Positions 1 through 11,128 of a stretch of DNA of 64,000 nt are shown here, one piece after another. Source of the DNA: Methylobacterium sp. Leaf465. Its GTDB lineage: Bacteria; Pseudomonadota; Alphaproteobacteria; Rhizobiales; Beijerinckiaceae. Position 1 is the stretch's first letter. Each line of letters begins with the position of its first letter. Position numbers and translations under genes: made by a program. The notes under the pieces were generated by a model that worked only from the letters and a program-made list of their open reading frames with translations, was not told where the DNA came from and made no database searches. The stretch is from the NCBI RefSeq assembly GCF_001424705.1, contig NZ_LMRA01000023.1, positions 3,004 through 67,003 on the forward strand. Reading direction: 5' to 3'.

Positions 1-312
1 GCCGCGGCGGTGACGCCCTCGGCCCGGGGCGAGCTCGAGATCACCAGCGTCAACGAGGCCTATCTCGAGCGCGGGCAGCTGCACGTGGAGCGCATGAGCC
101 GGGGCTATGCCTGGCTCGACACGGGCACCCACGACAGCCTGCTGGAGGCGGCCGAGTTCGTGGTGGCCTGCCTGGAAGAGATCGCCTACCTGCAGGGCTT
201 CATCGGCAAGGAGCAACTCATCGCCCGCGGCAAGCTCTTCGCCAAGACCGCCTACGGCCAGAACCTCCTCAAACTCGCACAGGAAGACCAGACCGGCCGC
301 CTCGTACGATAG
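1..312 (+). CDS. rfbA: Glucose-1-phosphate thymidylyltransferase, C-terminal part (5' end outside window)
   Basis: This is the last ~103 codons of an RfbA/RmlA-type nucleotidyltransferase, which makes dTDP-glucose from glucose-1-phosphate and dTTP, the first step of dTDP-rhamnose synthesis for surface polysaccharide. The reading frame is open from base 1 to TAG at 310-312. Family marks are GELEIT-VN near the left edge, then MSRGYAWLDTGTHDSL, and an ending with YLQGFIGKEQL and the usual helical tail. The catalytic N-terminal nucleotide-binding half is outside the window. The exporter-like gene at 1396 fits a polysaccharide locus. The family call is secure; RfbA versus a close paralogue is assumed. 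Confidence 0.93.
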   Translation, partial: AAAVTPSARGELEITSVNEAYLERGQLHVERMSRGYAWLDTGTHDSLLEAAEFVVACLEEIAYLQGFIGKEQLIARGKLFAKTAYGQNLLKLAQEDQTGRLVR

Positions 313-815
313 CCAAGGACAGGGACGGGCTGAATGACGGCCGGCAGGGGACCTCCTGGCAAAGGACCTCGCACGGCCCGAGGCGGTCGGCTATAATTGC
401 GGATATGGAGACTCAATACATGATGTTCCCGAAGATGCTAAGAACGTCCAAGGTCGGGTTGGGTCGCTCGAGCGGGCAAACCGGACGGCTCTTTCGGTCT
501 GCGTTCTGGTGCCGCGCAGTGATGAGGATCGTGCTCTTCCTGTCGATGCCATCGATAGTCCAAGGGGTTGCCAATGCTGAAGGGCGGCGCCCTTTGGGCG
601 GCAGCTCTCCCTGTATCGCCGGAGATCCCGTGCGGGCAGGCTGTCAATCGAGCCCGATCTACAATGCCCCGCCAGGGGCACCAAATCTCATTCAACAGGC
701 ACCTGATACCTCGGCGCGCCGCACGTTCGGAACCTCTCAGCGTCCGAGGATCGAGACTCGCGAAGGTGTACCTCAACGATAGGAGGCTTGGAGCGCACAA
801 TCGTCGTGTGGGACT
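313..815. other. Gene-poor stretch after rfbA
   Basis: I find no convincing gene in these ~500 bases. Open frames on both strands have no recognisable family signature. The stretch lies on the 3' side of the IS3-type orfA remnant, where orfB would be expected, but no orfB integrase residues can be read. It is best seen as decayed mobile-element or intergenic DNA. Confidence 0.5.
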
Positions 816-1093
816 GACTTCCGAGGCGACGTCCGCCAGCACCTGCCTCTGCAATGATGAATCGGGCACCAGACGACGAAGCCGGGCGTCCTCGTGCTCC
901 GGACCTTTCATCTTTCTGTCCTGATCGACCTTCGGACCGCCAGACTTCCTGCGCCAGCGGTCGAAGCTTCGCTCGGAGATGTCCGCCTCGTTGAACACGC
1001 GACGGCGACGCTCTTGCCTTGCGCCGTCTGAACCTCGATCTGGCGCAGCATCAGCAAGGCCTGCTCCGAGCGCGGCCTATGTCCTCGCTTCAT
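816..1093 (-). pseudogene. Remnant of IS3-family transposase OrfA, frameshifted
   Basis: Two minus-strand frames together rebuild an IS3-family OrfA (IS407-like group). From 1093 the first frame reads SEQALLMLRQIEVQTAQGKSVAVAC, the usual helix and GK-x-VA-x-x-C start. From about 998 a second frame continues ADISERSFDRWRRKSGG and then DARLRRLV-D-SLQRQVLADVAS, the HTH and leucine-zipper end of OrfA. The shift between frames is near 996-998. No orfB follows and no terminal repeats were recognised, so this is a dead fragment. The reconstruction is read directly; assignment to IS3 is by motif resemblance. Confidence 0.7.
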
Positions 1094-1395
1094 TCCCGAT
1101 TCCTCTGGTCCTGGCCGATCCTCTCCATCAGCCCGGTCCAAAGCCAGCCGAGCTGCGATGTGTTCCAAGTGTTTTCTTCATCAGTCTTGCGTTGGCGTGT
1201 GCGACGTCTATGTTTTTCTCAAAAATGCGATCGTTTGATGGAGCATCTTCGAAGGCTGCGGTCCCAACGCCATGATTGCGACGCAAAATTCGCTATCTTC
1301 GACTGCGCCGATGGGTAGCATAGGATTTGCCCTCGACAACTGTATGGTGCGGTGCGGTGCGAGATCAGGTATCAGCAAGCTTCGCAGGAGGGCGG
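1094..1395. other. Intergenic region upstream of the export gene
   Basis: About 300 bases without a supported gene. The last ten bases carry a strong Shine-Dalgarno sequence (AGGAGG, 1386-1391) for the export protein. No clear promoter was recognised. Confidence 0.4.
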
Positions 1396-2688
1396 ATGTC
1401 GATGCGGTGGGCGTTGAAGGCAGCCAATTTCCGAGCCGCTTTGGCCGGACCAATTATTGCCATTGGAACCTTGGGCGGGACATCTACAGCGTTCGCCGAC
1501 TATCGAATCGCCGCTGGAGATGTCCTCGAACTTAATGTCTATGGCATCAGCCTTCAGCGACGCGAGACCGTGGATCCCGACGGCAACATCTCGATGCCTC
1601 TCATCGGTCAGACTCACGCCGAGGGACTGACCCTCGTTGAGCTCCTTGACCGACTTCGTTCTCTGATTTCCGCTAAATCCTACAATCAGCGTCTGCCCGA
1701 TGGGCGCGAGGCCGTGACCGTAATCGCGCCGGACGAAGTGTCGATCTCAATAGTCGAATACAGGCCGGTCTATCTGAAAGGTGATGTGGCTCAACCGAGC
1801 GAGCAGGCGTTTCGCCCAGGAATGACAGTTCGCCAAGCTGTGGCCCGTTCCGGCGGGTACGACATCGTGCGATCCAGAATTGAAAGCTCACCGCTGTCGT
1901 CCCTCGACTCGCTCGACGAGTATCGAAAACTTTGGCTGGACCGCGTGCGTCTGGGTGGTCGCATCGACTTTTATCGCGATGCTCTTGGGCGACCGAGAGA
2001 AGCGGAGCCGATACCAGTCGGCCGCAATCCGCTCGTTGAAGCTGTTGAGAAAGGAATTCGCAAGAGCGAGATCGACCGGCTCGCTGCCAAGCAGGCAGGT
2101 TATCGAGAGGTCTACAAAGGATTTGAGAAGAATATTGCGAATGCCATCGAGCGCATGCGTGTGTTGGAAAATCAGATCAAATCGGAGGAAGACGGGAGCA
2201 AGAGCGATGCGGAGGATGCTGAGCGTATCGCAGAGCTCTATCGGCGCGGTTCCGTTCCCTTGACGCGCGTTTCCGATGCTCGGCGCCTAGCCTTGCTCTC
2301 TGCATCCCGCATGCTGCAGGTCTCGGCAAACATCGAAGTCGCGAAGAAGGAACGTGTAACAGCCGAGACCGATCTTCAGCGTACCAAGAACGACCATCTG
2401 GCCGAGATGATGACCGATCTCTCGGACACAAGTTCGGACCTGAGAAAGACGAATTCGCGGATTGATGCCGTCTGGGATAAGATCAGCTACATCACGGCGC
2501 TACGCTCCCAGCTTGCTGGCGGCGGCGGCTCGCCGCAGAGCATCACGATTTTCCGCAAGGTCGGAGCTTCCACGTTCCCACAGCGTGCCAACGAAGATAC
2601 ACCTCTCGAGCCCGGCGATGTGATCGAGGTCCGGCTTCAAGTTGATTCGGCAAAACTGTTCAGCGGCCCGTCTACCGCCTCGAATTGA
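1396..2688 (+). CDS. Polysaccharide biosynthesis/export periplasmic protein (Wza/ExoF-like)
   Basis: A 430-residue exported protein of the polysaccharide export family, probably an outer-membrane or periplasmic adaptor for exopolysaccharide secretion. An N-terminal hydrophobic signal ends near residue 34 (STAFA). The export motif YRIAAGDVLELNVYG follows at once, then an SLBB-like segment (PVYLKGDVAQP, FRPGMTVRQAVARSGGY) at roughly residues 125-160. Residues ~200-370 are charged, helical and probably coiled coil, as in ExoF-type proteins. A second PGDVIEV motif lies at the C-terminus. The start at 1396 is chosen for AGGAGG at 1386-1391; ATG 1402 gives a better-spaced alternative. The neighbouring rfbA end supports a surface-polysaccharide role. 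It is not full-length Wza; ExoF is the nearest guess. Confidence 0.8.
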   Translation: MSMRWALKAANFRAALAGPIIAIGTLGGTSTAFADYRIAAGDVLELNVYGISLQRRETVDPDGNISMPLIGQTHAEGLTLVELLDRLRSLISAKSYNQRLPDGREAVTVIAPDEVSISIVEYRPVYLKGDVAQPSEQAFRPGMTVRQAVARSGGYDIVRSRIESSPLSSLDSLDEYRKLWLDRVRLGGRIDFYRDALGRPREAEPIPVGRNPLVEAVEKGIRKSEIDRLAAKQAGYREVYKGFEKNIANAIERMRVLENQIKSEEDGSKSDAEDAERIAELYRRGSVPLTRVSDARRLALLSASRMLQVSANIEVAKKERVTAETDLQRTKNDHLAEMMTDLSDTSSDLRKTNSRIDAVWDKISYITALRSQLAGGGGSPQSITIFRKVGASTFPQRANEDTPLEPGDVIEVRLQVDSAKLFSGPSTASN

Positions 2689-2947
2689 ACGCGAGGCGGG
2701 CCTCTTGATCGTGCAGAGTGACCAGCCAAGGGCTGGTCGCGACCAAGCGGAAATCGGCGTGTTGCTCGCGGTCGATGTTAATGGTCCGCGTCGGCAGCGT
2801 ACGGCCGATCGAACGCCTGGCGACGAAGCGGTTCTCCCTTTCACGTGAAGCCCGTCCGTACGATTCACCACAAATGTACACCCAGCCTTATGAATTGCAT
2901 GCTCTAACCCAATCTCCTCGGTGGATGACTTGATTGGGACGCAAGCC

Positions 2948-3199
2948 ATGGCGCAAATCTGGCTAACCTATGATGAAATGGCCTCCGTCTTCGGTGTCAC
3001 CAGCGAAGATGCTCGAAGCGGCGCAATCGCGAACGGCTGGGTGCGTATGAAGGATAGGTCCGGTACGAAATACGTCCGGTTGTCGCCGAGTCTTGCTGAC
3101 GAATATCTTTCTCGCATCGCGAAGCATCGCCAGTTTGTCTCACAGGGAGCCATTCAGATCGACGCTCAAGCGAATGCGAGGTGTGCGGTCCCGGGATGA
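2948..3199 (+). CDS. Small HTH-like protein of unknown function
   Basis: An 83-residue protein beginning MAQIWLTYDEMASVFG. The first half looks like a winged-helix or MerR/excisionase-like DNA-binding helix pair (TYDEMASVFGVTSEDARSGAIANGWVRMKD), a pattern common in small alphaproteobacterial proteins. The C-terminal half is basic and lacks motifs. ATG 2948 is preferred over the upstream TTG-type start at 2921 because conserved-looking sequence begins there. A hairpin follows the stop. No partner gene is adjacent. The DNA-binding idea is inference from residue pattern only. Confidence 0.55.
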   Translation: MAQIWLTYDEMASVFGVTSEDARSGAIANGWVRMKDRSGTKYVRLSPSLADEYLSRIAKHRQFVSQGAIQIDAQANARCAVPG

Positions 3200-3205
3200 G
3201 ATCAT

Positions 3206-3245
3206 GCCTCATCGCAGGATAACGCGGCGATGAGGCGATCTTTCT
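3206..3245 (+). terminator. Hairpin terminator after the small HTH-like gene
   Basis: A 10-bp perfect stem, GCCTCATCGC at 3206-3215 and GCGATGAGGC at 3227-3236, with an 11-base loop, is followed by a short T-rich run (GATCTTTCTG). It starts seven bases after the stop at 3199. Confidence 0.6.
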
Positions 3246-3384
3246 GTAGCCCAGTCAAAAATTCAGTCCGCGGCTGATCGCACACGGACCTGCCATGTAC
3301 CCCCAAGGTGACCACGGCCTTGGAAAATCCGTGCGGACCGATCCGAAAATTTCATGATCGAGGCCCGCGCGGAGCGAGAACGTA

Positions 3385-3460
3385 TGGTGCCGGTTGCGGG
3401 ACTTGAACTCGCGACCTACCGCTTACAAGGCGGTTGCTCTACCAGCTGAGCTAAACCGGC
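3385..3460 (-). tRNA. tRNA-Thr (anticodon UGU)
   Basis: On the minus strand 3460 to 3385 gives a 76-base cloverleaf with encoded CCA. The acceptor arms GCCGGTT and AACCGGC pair perfectly. The D-loop region TTAGCTCAGCTGGTAGAGC and the T-arm GTTCAAGTC are canonical. The anticodon stem ACCGC/GCGGT holds loop CTTGTAA, anticodon UGU, so it reads ACA (Thr). It lies alone between the small HTH gene and the helicase. Confidence 0.96.
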
Positions 3461-3536
3461 GTGCGTTCTTGCGCTACCAGTGCCGTTGGCCCGGCGCAAG
3501 CCCGAGTGGGGGGGGACGGTGCCGGATCGGCGGATG

Positions 3537-5189
3537 TCAGGCGGCGCGATCGTCGAGGCGGCGGGTATCGGCGAAGATGCGGCCGTCCGGGAAACGGTAG
3601 CGGATGGTCTCCGTCAGGCGCCCCTGCGCGCGGATGTCGATGGCCTCCGGGCGGGTGAGACGGTCCTGCGCCGCCATGGCTTCGACGGCCGTCATCGGGA
3701 CGTCGCGGCCGCCGCCGAGCTGGCGCCACCACTGGACCGCCTTCTCGCGCGGGTAACCGACCTGCGCGAGGCCGACCACGATCCGGTGGTGCCGGCCATC
3801 GCAGAGGTGAAACGTGATCGCGAGGTCTTCCGCCGAACCGGAACGGGCGCGGGTGGCGAAGGTCCAGCCGGCGACGCCCTGCCAAGCCGATCCTGCGCGG
3901 ACGGGCATCGGCCGGGAGAGGATCAGATGGGCGTCGTCGGCGGAGGCCTCGTGGCCCGGGTCGTCCCGCTCCGCCTCGGGCTCGACCCAGCAGGCCTCAC
4001 AGGTGCTGGCGTTGAGCGCGATCAGCGCGCCGCAGCCGGGGCAGGGCTTCGCCCGGATCTCGCCCTCGCGTCCCCGGATCGCGGCGGCGCTGCGCGCGGT
4101 GACGATGTCGACCGGACCGTGCATGCGGACGAGGCCGGCATAGTCGAGGATCAGGGCGTCCGCCTTGTCCGGGGCCCGGCGCAGGGCACGACCGACCTGC
4201 TGCACGTAGAGCCCGGTGCTCTGGGTCGGGCGCAGCAGGGCGACGAGGTCGACCTGGGGCACGTTGAAGCCGGTGGCGAGGACGCCGACCGAGGTCAGGC
4301 AGCGGATCCGGCCCTCGCGGAACGCCCGGACGATGCGGTCCCGCGCCCGCCTGGGCGTCTCGCCCGAGAGGGTCTCGCAGCTGTGGCCCTCGGCCCGGAT
4401 CGCGTCGCGCACCGCCGTGGCGTGGGCGACGCCGGCGCAGAAGGCGAGCCAGGCCCGGCGGCCCTGCCCGTAGCCGACCATCTCCTCCACCGCCGCGCGG
4501 GTGATCCAGTCCTGGTTGACGGCGGCCTCGAGGGCGCTTGGGATGTAGTCGCCCCCGCGCCGCGGCACCCCCGTGACGTCGAGGGTCGTGGCGGTGGCCT
4601 TGGAGATGAGCGGCGCGAGGTAGCCCTGGTGGATCAGGTCGCCGACATTCGCCTCGTAGACGATGGCTTCGAACAACCGGCCGGGGCCCGCGTCGAGGCG
4701 CCCGCTGTCGAGGCGGTAGGGCGTGGCCGTCAGGCCGACGACGCGCAGGTCGCGGCGCTCGGCGCGCAGGGCGGCCAGGAAGCGGCCGTAGCGGGTCTCG
4801 GCGTCGCGGGGGATGAGATGGGCTTCGTCCACGACCACGAGGTCGAACGCGTCGAGGTCGCGGGTCCGGTTCCAGATCGACTGGATGCCGCAGAACAGCA
4901 CCTGTGCGCCGGCCTCGCGGCGACCGAGGCCGGCGGAATAGATACCCGCCGGTGCCTCCGGCCAGAGCGCCAGGAGTTCGCGGTGGTTCTGTGCGATGAG
5001 TTCGCGGCTGTGGGTGACGACGACGATGCGATGGCGGGGATCGCGATCGAGCATCTCTCGCACCAGGGCGGCGATCACCAGCGACTTGCCGGCACCGGTC
5101 GGCAGGACGATGAGGCCCGGGCCCTCCTGTCGTGCCCAGGAAGCATAGAGGGCGTCGAGGCTGGCGCGCTGATAGGGGCGGAGATCCAT
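3537..5189 (-). CDS. DEAD/DEAH-box helicase, superfamily 2, with C-terminal zinc ribbon
   Basis: A 550-residue SF2 helicase. It begins MDLRPYQRASLDAL, the Q-motif-like start of type-I-restriction-like/UvrB-fold helicases. Walker A is PTGAGKS at residues ~30-36, Walker B is DEAH at 121-124, and motif III is TATPYR near 155. The helicase C-domain carries SVGVLATGFNVP and QQVGRALR. A four-cysteine zinc ribbon (CPGC...CEAC) and a domain of unknown role follow. Start 5189 is chosen because upstream codons to 5357 show no family resemblance. It lies downstream of htpG on the same strand with a 358-base gap. Substrate is unknown; such proteins resemble phage or repair helicases (RadD/YejH group). 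Confidence 0.88.
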   Translation of the reverse strand: MDLRPYQRASLDALYASWARQEGPGLIVLPTGAGKSLVIAALVREMLDRDPRHRIVVVTHSRELIAQNHRELLALWPEAPAGIYSAGLGRREAGAQVLFCGIQSIWNRTRDLDAFDLVVVDEAHLIPRDAETRYGRFLAALRAERRDLRVVGLTATPYRLDSGRLDAGPGRLFEAIVYEANVGDLIHQGYLAPLISKATATTLDVTGVPRRGGDYIPSALEAAVNQDWITRAAVEEMVGYGQGRRAWLAFCAGVAHATAVRDAIRAEGHSCETLSGETPRRARDRIVRAFREGRIRCLTSVGVLATGFNVPQVDLVALLRPTQSTGLYVQQVGRALRRAPDKADALILDYAGLVRMHGPVDIVTARSAAAIRGREGEIRAKPCPGCGALIALNASTCEACWVEPEAERDDPGHEASADDAHLILSRPMPVRAGSAWQGVAGWTFATRARSGSAEDLAITFHLCDGRHHRIVVGLAQVGYPREKAVQWWRQLGGGRDVPMTAVEAMAAQDRLTRPEAIDIRAQGRLTETIRYRFPDGRIFADTRRLDDRAA

Positions 5190-5547
5190 CGGCGGCGTTT
5201 CTAGCGCCTGCCGCCTCCGGCGTCCGTGGCCAATCTGCCGCGCGTCCGCGCCGTCGCCGTCCGACGACCCACGGCCCCGGCACGCCAGGGGCCGTCCATC
5301 GGGCCGGTGGGCCGTTCCGGTCCAGACCGCAGAAGTCTCCGACGGTCGGATCGGCACGTGTCGGGGCTGTCGCTCGTCCCTGCACGAGTGCGGCGGCCTT
5401 CGTGTCTCCGGAGCGGCCCTTAGCGTCGGACACGGCCTGCGCCAAGCCCTTTCGGAACCCGTGCTCCCGAAGTCCGATCGCCCGTCAGGCCAGGCGGGTC
5501 CGGCGAAGACGGCCCGCCGGACCCGCCTCGTCGAGCGGAGGCCGGAC
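5190..5547. other. Intergenic region between htpG and the helicase
   Basis: No supported gene. It contains the inverted repeat at 5493-5527 just past htpG and presumably the helicase promoter, which I could not pinpoint. Confidence 0.4.
5493..5527 (-). terminator. Terminator-like hairpin downstream of htpG
   Basis: A perfect 12-bp stem (GGCGGGTCCGGC at 5493-5504, GCCGGACCCGCC at 5516-5527) with an 11-base loop starts about 20 bases past the htpG stop. There is no T-run, so it may be a transcript-end stabiliser rather than an intrinsic terminator. Confidence 0.5.
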
Positions 5548-7407
<1,860 letters not shown>

Positions 7408-7656
7408 GGGACCGCCTCCTGATGTCGAAGAAAGGATGAAGCGAGCGCGATATGCCGTCGCGCCCCGGCGAATTCAATGGCGGCCAAGGTCCGGAAGGGT
7501 CTGGGCGGGGAGGGGATAGGTCGGACGCGGACCGGCATGCGCGGCGCGCAAACCCGATTTCCCGCTGCCGGCGCGCAACCTTCGCGGGTCTCGGGCGTAG
7601 CCGTGCCTTCACGACACATGACGTCCCTTCCCCTCACGACAGCGAGACGGCCCGAG

Positions 7657-7959
7657 ATGGAACCGATGAAGCCGATGAAGCCCATGGAACCCATGAAGCC
7701 CATGGAGCCGATGAAGGGATCCGACCCGTGGTGGCCGCAGGAACTGGGGCAGCCCTCCACCAGCGGCGGCCAGAACGACATGCGCTACGCGTTCTTTCCC
7801 GACAAGCACCGCCTGCTGATCGAGCGGGACGGCAAGCGGACGACCTATGACAGCGGCGATCACCGGATCAGCGGCGTCTCGCAGTCGAACGGACGCTCGC
7901 CGACCTTCACGAGCCAGAACGGCGACGTCGCCGTGGACGACCTCAAGGTCGTCGACTGA
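7657..7959 (+). CDS. Small Met/Pro/Lys-repeat protein of unknown function
   Basis: About 100 residues. The N-terminus is a degenerate run of MEPMKP hexapeptides (residues 1-20), then DPWWPQELG and a compact C-terminal part with MRYAFFPDKHRLLIERDGK, YDSGDHRISGVSQ and FTSQNGDV. The C-terminal part looks folded and beta-rich. No catalytic motif is visible. The start is uncertain: ATG 7618 is also in frame, and 7657 is chosen because the repeat begins there. Codon use matches neighbours. The reading-frame integrity across the repeat supports a real gene. Confidence 0.6.
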   Translation: MEPMKPMKPMEPMKPMEPMKGSDPWWPQELGQPSTSGGQNDMRYAFFPDKHRLLIERDGKRTTYDSGDHRISGVSQSNGRSPTFTSQNGDVAVDDLKVVD

Positions 7960-8026
7960 TCCCGGACCGTCGCCGGGGCTCGGTCGCCGGGCGCGGGTCC
8001 TGGCGGCCGCGCCAAGCGGGGCGCCG

Positions 8027-10915
8027 TCAGGCCACCGCCCGGGCAGCGTCGCTGTTCCCGCGCGACCAGCGTTCGATCGCCCTGGGGACTTCGGAGGCCG
8101 GACTCGGCTTGGCGAAGAAGTAGCCCTGGCCCTCGTCGCAGCCCTCGCTGCGCAGGCGATCGAACTGCGCCTCCGTCTCGATCCCCTCGGCGGTGGTGCG
8201 CATCCCAAGGCTGAGACCGAGGCCGATCACGGCCCGGACGATGAGGCCGGAATCGGTCTTGTTGGTGATGTCGCGGACGAAGGACTGGTCGATCTTGATC
8301 TTGTCGAAGGGGAAACTTCGCAGGTAGCTCAAGGACGAGTAGCCGGTGCCGAAATCGTCCATGGCGATCCGGACTCCGAGGCGGCGCAGGGCGTAGAGCG
8401 TCGCCAGGGTGGCGAGGTTGTCCTTGAGGAGCACCGATTCGGTGATCTCGAGCTCGAGCCGCCCCGGCGGCAGCCGGCTCTGCGCTAGGGCTTGGCGGAC
8501 GGCCTCGACGATGACCTCGTCGCGGAACTGCACCGCCGAGACGTTGACGGCGACCTTGATGCCGTCGGGCCAGCGCATCGCCTCTGTGCAGGCGGTGGTG
8601 AGGCACCAGGCGCCCAGCGGCACGATGAGACCGATCTCCTCGGCGACCGCGATGAAGTCGCCCGGCGGAACGAGGCCGCGCACGGGGTGGCGCCAGCGCA
8701 CCAGGGCCTCGAAGCCGCCGATGCGCCGGGCGCGGAAGTCGTAGATCGGCTGGTAGTGCAGCTCGAACTCCTTGCGCGCCAGGGCCTCGCGCAGGTCGAG
8801 TTCGAGGGCCCGGCGGGCCTGGAGGCTGACATCCATCTCCGCCTCGAAGAAGCGCCAGGTCCCGCGCCCATCCGCCTTGGCGCGGTAGAGCGCGACGTCG
8901 GCATTCTTGAGGAGCTTGTCGCAGGTGGTGCCGTCGCCGGGCGCGAAGCAGATGCCGATGCTGACGCCGACGCTCGCACGGTGGCCGTCGAGGTCGTAGG
9001 GCGCGCTGACCACCTCGACGATCCGCCGGGCGAGCACGGCGGCGTCCCGGGGCTGCTCGGCCTGTGACAGGATGATCGCGAACTCGTCGCCCCCGAGGCG
9101 GGCCACGGTGTCGACCTCGCGCACGCAGGCACGCAGGCGGTCGGCGACCGCCCGCAGCAAGGCATCGCCCACCGGGTGGCCAAGCGTGTCGTTGACTTCC
9201 TTGAAGCGGTCGAGGTCGAGGCAGAGCACCGCGAACGGGCTGCCGCGTCCAAGGTGGGCGACCGCTTCCTCGATCCGCTCGCCGAACATCGCCCGGTTCG
9301 GCAGGCCCGTGAGCACGTCGTGCCGGGCCATGAAGGCGATGCGCGCATCCGCTTCGCGGCGCTCGGTGACGTCCTCGTAGGTCGCCACGAGGCCGCCCCC
9401 GCGCACCGCCTTGTGCGAGACCGCGACCACGCGCCCGTCGCCGAGGTGGAGGAAGTCGGAATCGACTGCGCCGCCGCTGGCGGTCTCGGCCTGGGCCAGG
9501 GCGAAGGCATCGGGCTCGGGCTGCGGGTAGTCCCCGCGCGCGGCGCTGAGCCCCGCGACGTCGCGATAGGGCAGACCGAGGGGAAGCTGCCCGGGCTCGA
9601 GGCTGAAGATCTCGCAGTAGCGCCGGTTCACGACGGTGAGGCGGCCGTCGGCGTCGAAGAGGCAGAGGCCCTGGGACATGTTGTCGAGGGCGGTGTCGAG
9701 GCGCAGGTTGGTGGCCTGGAGGATGGCTTCCTGCTCCTTCAGGAGCGTGATGTCGCTGCAGACCGCGATGAAGCCGCCCGTGCGCGTGGCGCTCCGGCTA
9801 ATTCGAAGCCAACGGCCATCGCCGAGGCGCAGCTCGCTGCGCTCGTCGGTCGTGGCAAGGAGCGCCTGGGCGAGGCTACCCGGACCGGCTTCACCCGCCG
9901 TGAGGCCGGCGATCGTGCGGCCCGCGGGCCGGGTCCCGGCGGCGAAGCCGAGGTAGTCCTCCGCCTGGCTGTTGGTGAGGCTGATCCGCCCGGCCTCGTC
10001 GACGACCACGATCCCCTCCCGGGAGGTCTCCAGGGCATCGGCGAGGCGGTCCTCGGCGGAAATCCGCTGTGCGACCTCCTTCTCCATCGCACGGCGGATG
10101 TTGTCGCGCATGGTGCCCATGGCCGACAGAAGCGTACCGACCTCATCGGCCCCTCCGGCCGGCATCGTGCCGCTGAGGTCGCCGCCCGCGATGCGGGTGG
10201 CGACCTGCGAAGCATCGGCGAGCGGCCCCATGATGCGGCGCGCCAGGCAGAAGGCGACGGTCCCGGAAAGCAGCACGGCGATCAGGGTGCCCAGGAGGTT
10301 GAGCCGGGTCTCACGGGCCACGATGGCGCGGGCCTGCTGCCGATAGATGAAGCCGTCGCCGGCCGTATAGTTGATGAACAGGTCGAAGTTTTCCTCCGCC
10401 ACCGCCGCGTGGCGGTCGAGCTCCGCATAGGCAGCCTCGCTCCGGCCGAAATCGGTGATCCTGGCGCGGGCCTCCGTCCACGCGGACACCGCGCGCTCGG
10501 CCGCCTGCGCCGCGCGGGTCGCACGCTCGGATTGGGCGCGCTCCACGGCGATCTCGAGGTCCTCGGCGAGGAGGCGCTGCAGGCTGGCGAAGCGCTCGTC
10601 GAGGCGGGTGCGGGCCGCCGGATCGGTGACCATCCAGCGCCGCGCCTCGGCCGTGCGCATCCCGGCGAAGTCGGTGGCGGCGGCCCGGGCATAATTGATG
10701 GACATCAGCGACCGGTCGAAGGTCTGGCTGACCAGTTCGTCGGCGCGGCGGATGCTCGACGCCGCCGACAACCCGAGCGCCCCCGTGATGGCGCTCATCA
10801 CGAGGAACGCGATCACGATCCGTCCCCGGATCGTGCCGAGCATCGCGGCGACGGCCTCCGCGAGCCGCCGGCCGGGACGCGCCCGCGATGTCATCGGGTC
10901 TGCGGGCGATGTCAT
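8027..10915 (-). CDS. Membrane GGDEF/EAL protein with HAMP and PAS domains (cyclic di-GMP turnover)
   Basis: A 962-residue inner-membrane protein. Two transmembrane segments (about residues 28-50 and 208-226) flank a periplasmic helical sensor domain. A HAMP linker follows (RRIMGPLADASQVATRIAGGDL), then PAS repeats (~290-510). The GGDEF domain has an intact RLGGDEF site near residue 607. The EAL domain has intact FEALVRWRHP near 734, DDFGTGYSSLSYL, and K/D motifs. Both cyclic di-GMP synthesis and hydrolysis signatures are therefore present; which dominates cannot be told. It is monocistronic; its 5' region faces the cupredoxin gene. Confidence 0.95.
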   Translation of the reverse strand: MTSPADPMTSRARPGRRLAEAVAAMLGTIRGRIVIAFLVMSAITGALGLSAASSIRRADELVSQTFDRSLMSINYARAAATDFAGMRTAEARRWMVTDPAARTRLDERFASLQRLLAEDLEIAVERAQSERATRAAQAAERAVSAWTEARARITDFGRSEAAYAELDRHAAVAEENFDLFINYTAGDGFIYRQQARAIVARETRLNLLGTLIAVLLSGTVAFCLARRIMGPLADASQVATRIAGGDLSGTMPAGGADEVGTLLSAMGTMRDNIRRAMEKEVAQRISAEDRLADALETSREGIVVVDEAGRISLTNSQAEDYLGFAAGTRPAGRTIAGLTAGEAGPGSLAQALLATTDERSELRLGDGRWLRISRSATRTGGFIAVCSDITLLKEQEAILQATNLRLDTALDNMSQGLCLFDADGRLTVVNRRYCEIFSLEPGQLPLGLPYRDVAGLSAARGDYPQPEPDAFALAQAETASGGAVDSDFLHLGDGRVVAVSHKAVRGGGLVATYEDVTERREADARIAFMARHDVLTGLPNRAMFGERIEEAVAHLGRGSPFAVLCLDLDRFKEVNDTLGHPVGDALLRAVADRLRACVREVDTVARLGGDEFAIILSQAEQPRDAAVLARRIVEVVSAPYDLDGHRASVGVSIGICFAPGDGTTCDKLLKNADVALYRAKADGRGTWRFFEAEMDVSLQARRALELDLREALARKEFELHYQPIYDFRARRIGGFEALVRWRHPVRGLVPPGDFIAVAEEIGLIVPLGAWCLTTACTEAMRWPDGIKVAVNVSAVQFRDEVIVEAVRQALAQSRLPPGRLELEITESVLLKDNLATLATLYALRRLGVRIAMDDFGTGYSSLSYLRSFPFDKIKIDQSFVRDITNKTDSGLIVRAVIGLGLSLGMRTTAEGIETEAQFDRLRSEGCDEGQGYFFAKPSPASEVPRAIERWSRGNSDAARAVA

Positions 10916-11128
10916 CCAGCCTTGTCCCGTCCCATCATCGCAGCAGGATGACCGAAAGACGTTAAGGCGATCTTGAGATCGGGTCGGCAGTTTATCCCCT
11001 TAACCGGACTTTCACTCAGGCGTTTTATGGTTGTGGAGGTCGAAAGGCTCTTGAGCATCGAGACTGCTCGTCGTGGTTCGGTCGCGGCTCGTTTCGATCC
11101 TGATCGTCGTTGAACGAACGGAAAACCG

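Noticed and set aside
438..815. Continuation of the transposase remnant as orfB
   Set aside because: No integrase DDE-type residues or IS3 orfB sequence can be read in any frame.
3480..5204. Long plus-strand open frame opposite the DEAH helicase
   Set aside because: It mirrors the helicase in antisense, as high-GC DNA often does; it has no motifs and composition is Arg/Gly/Ala-rich.
9176..10951. 591-residue plus-strand open frame opposite the GGDEF/EAL gene
   Set aside because: Antisense shadow with low-complexity composition; the minus-strand gene has intact catalytic motifs.
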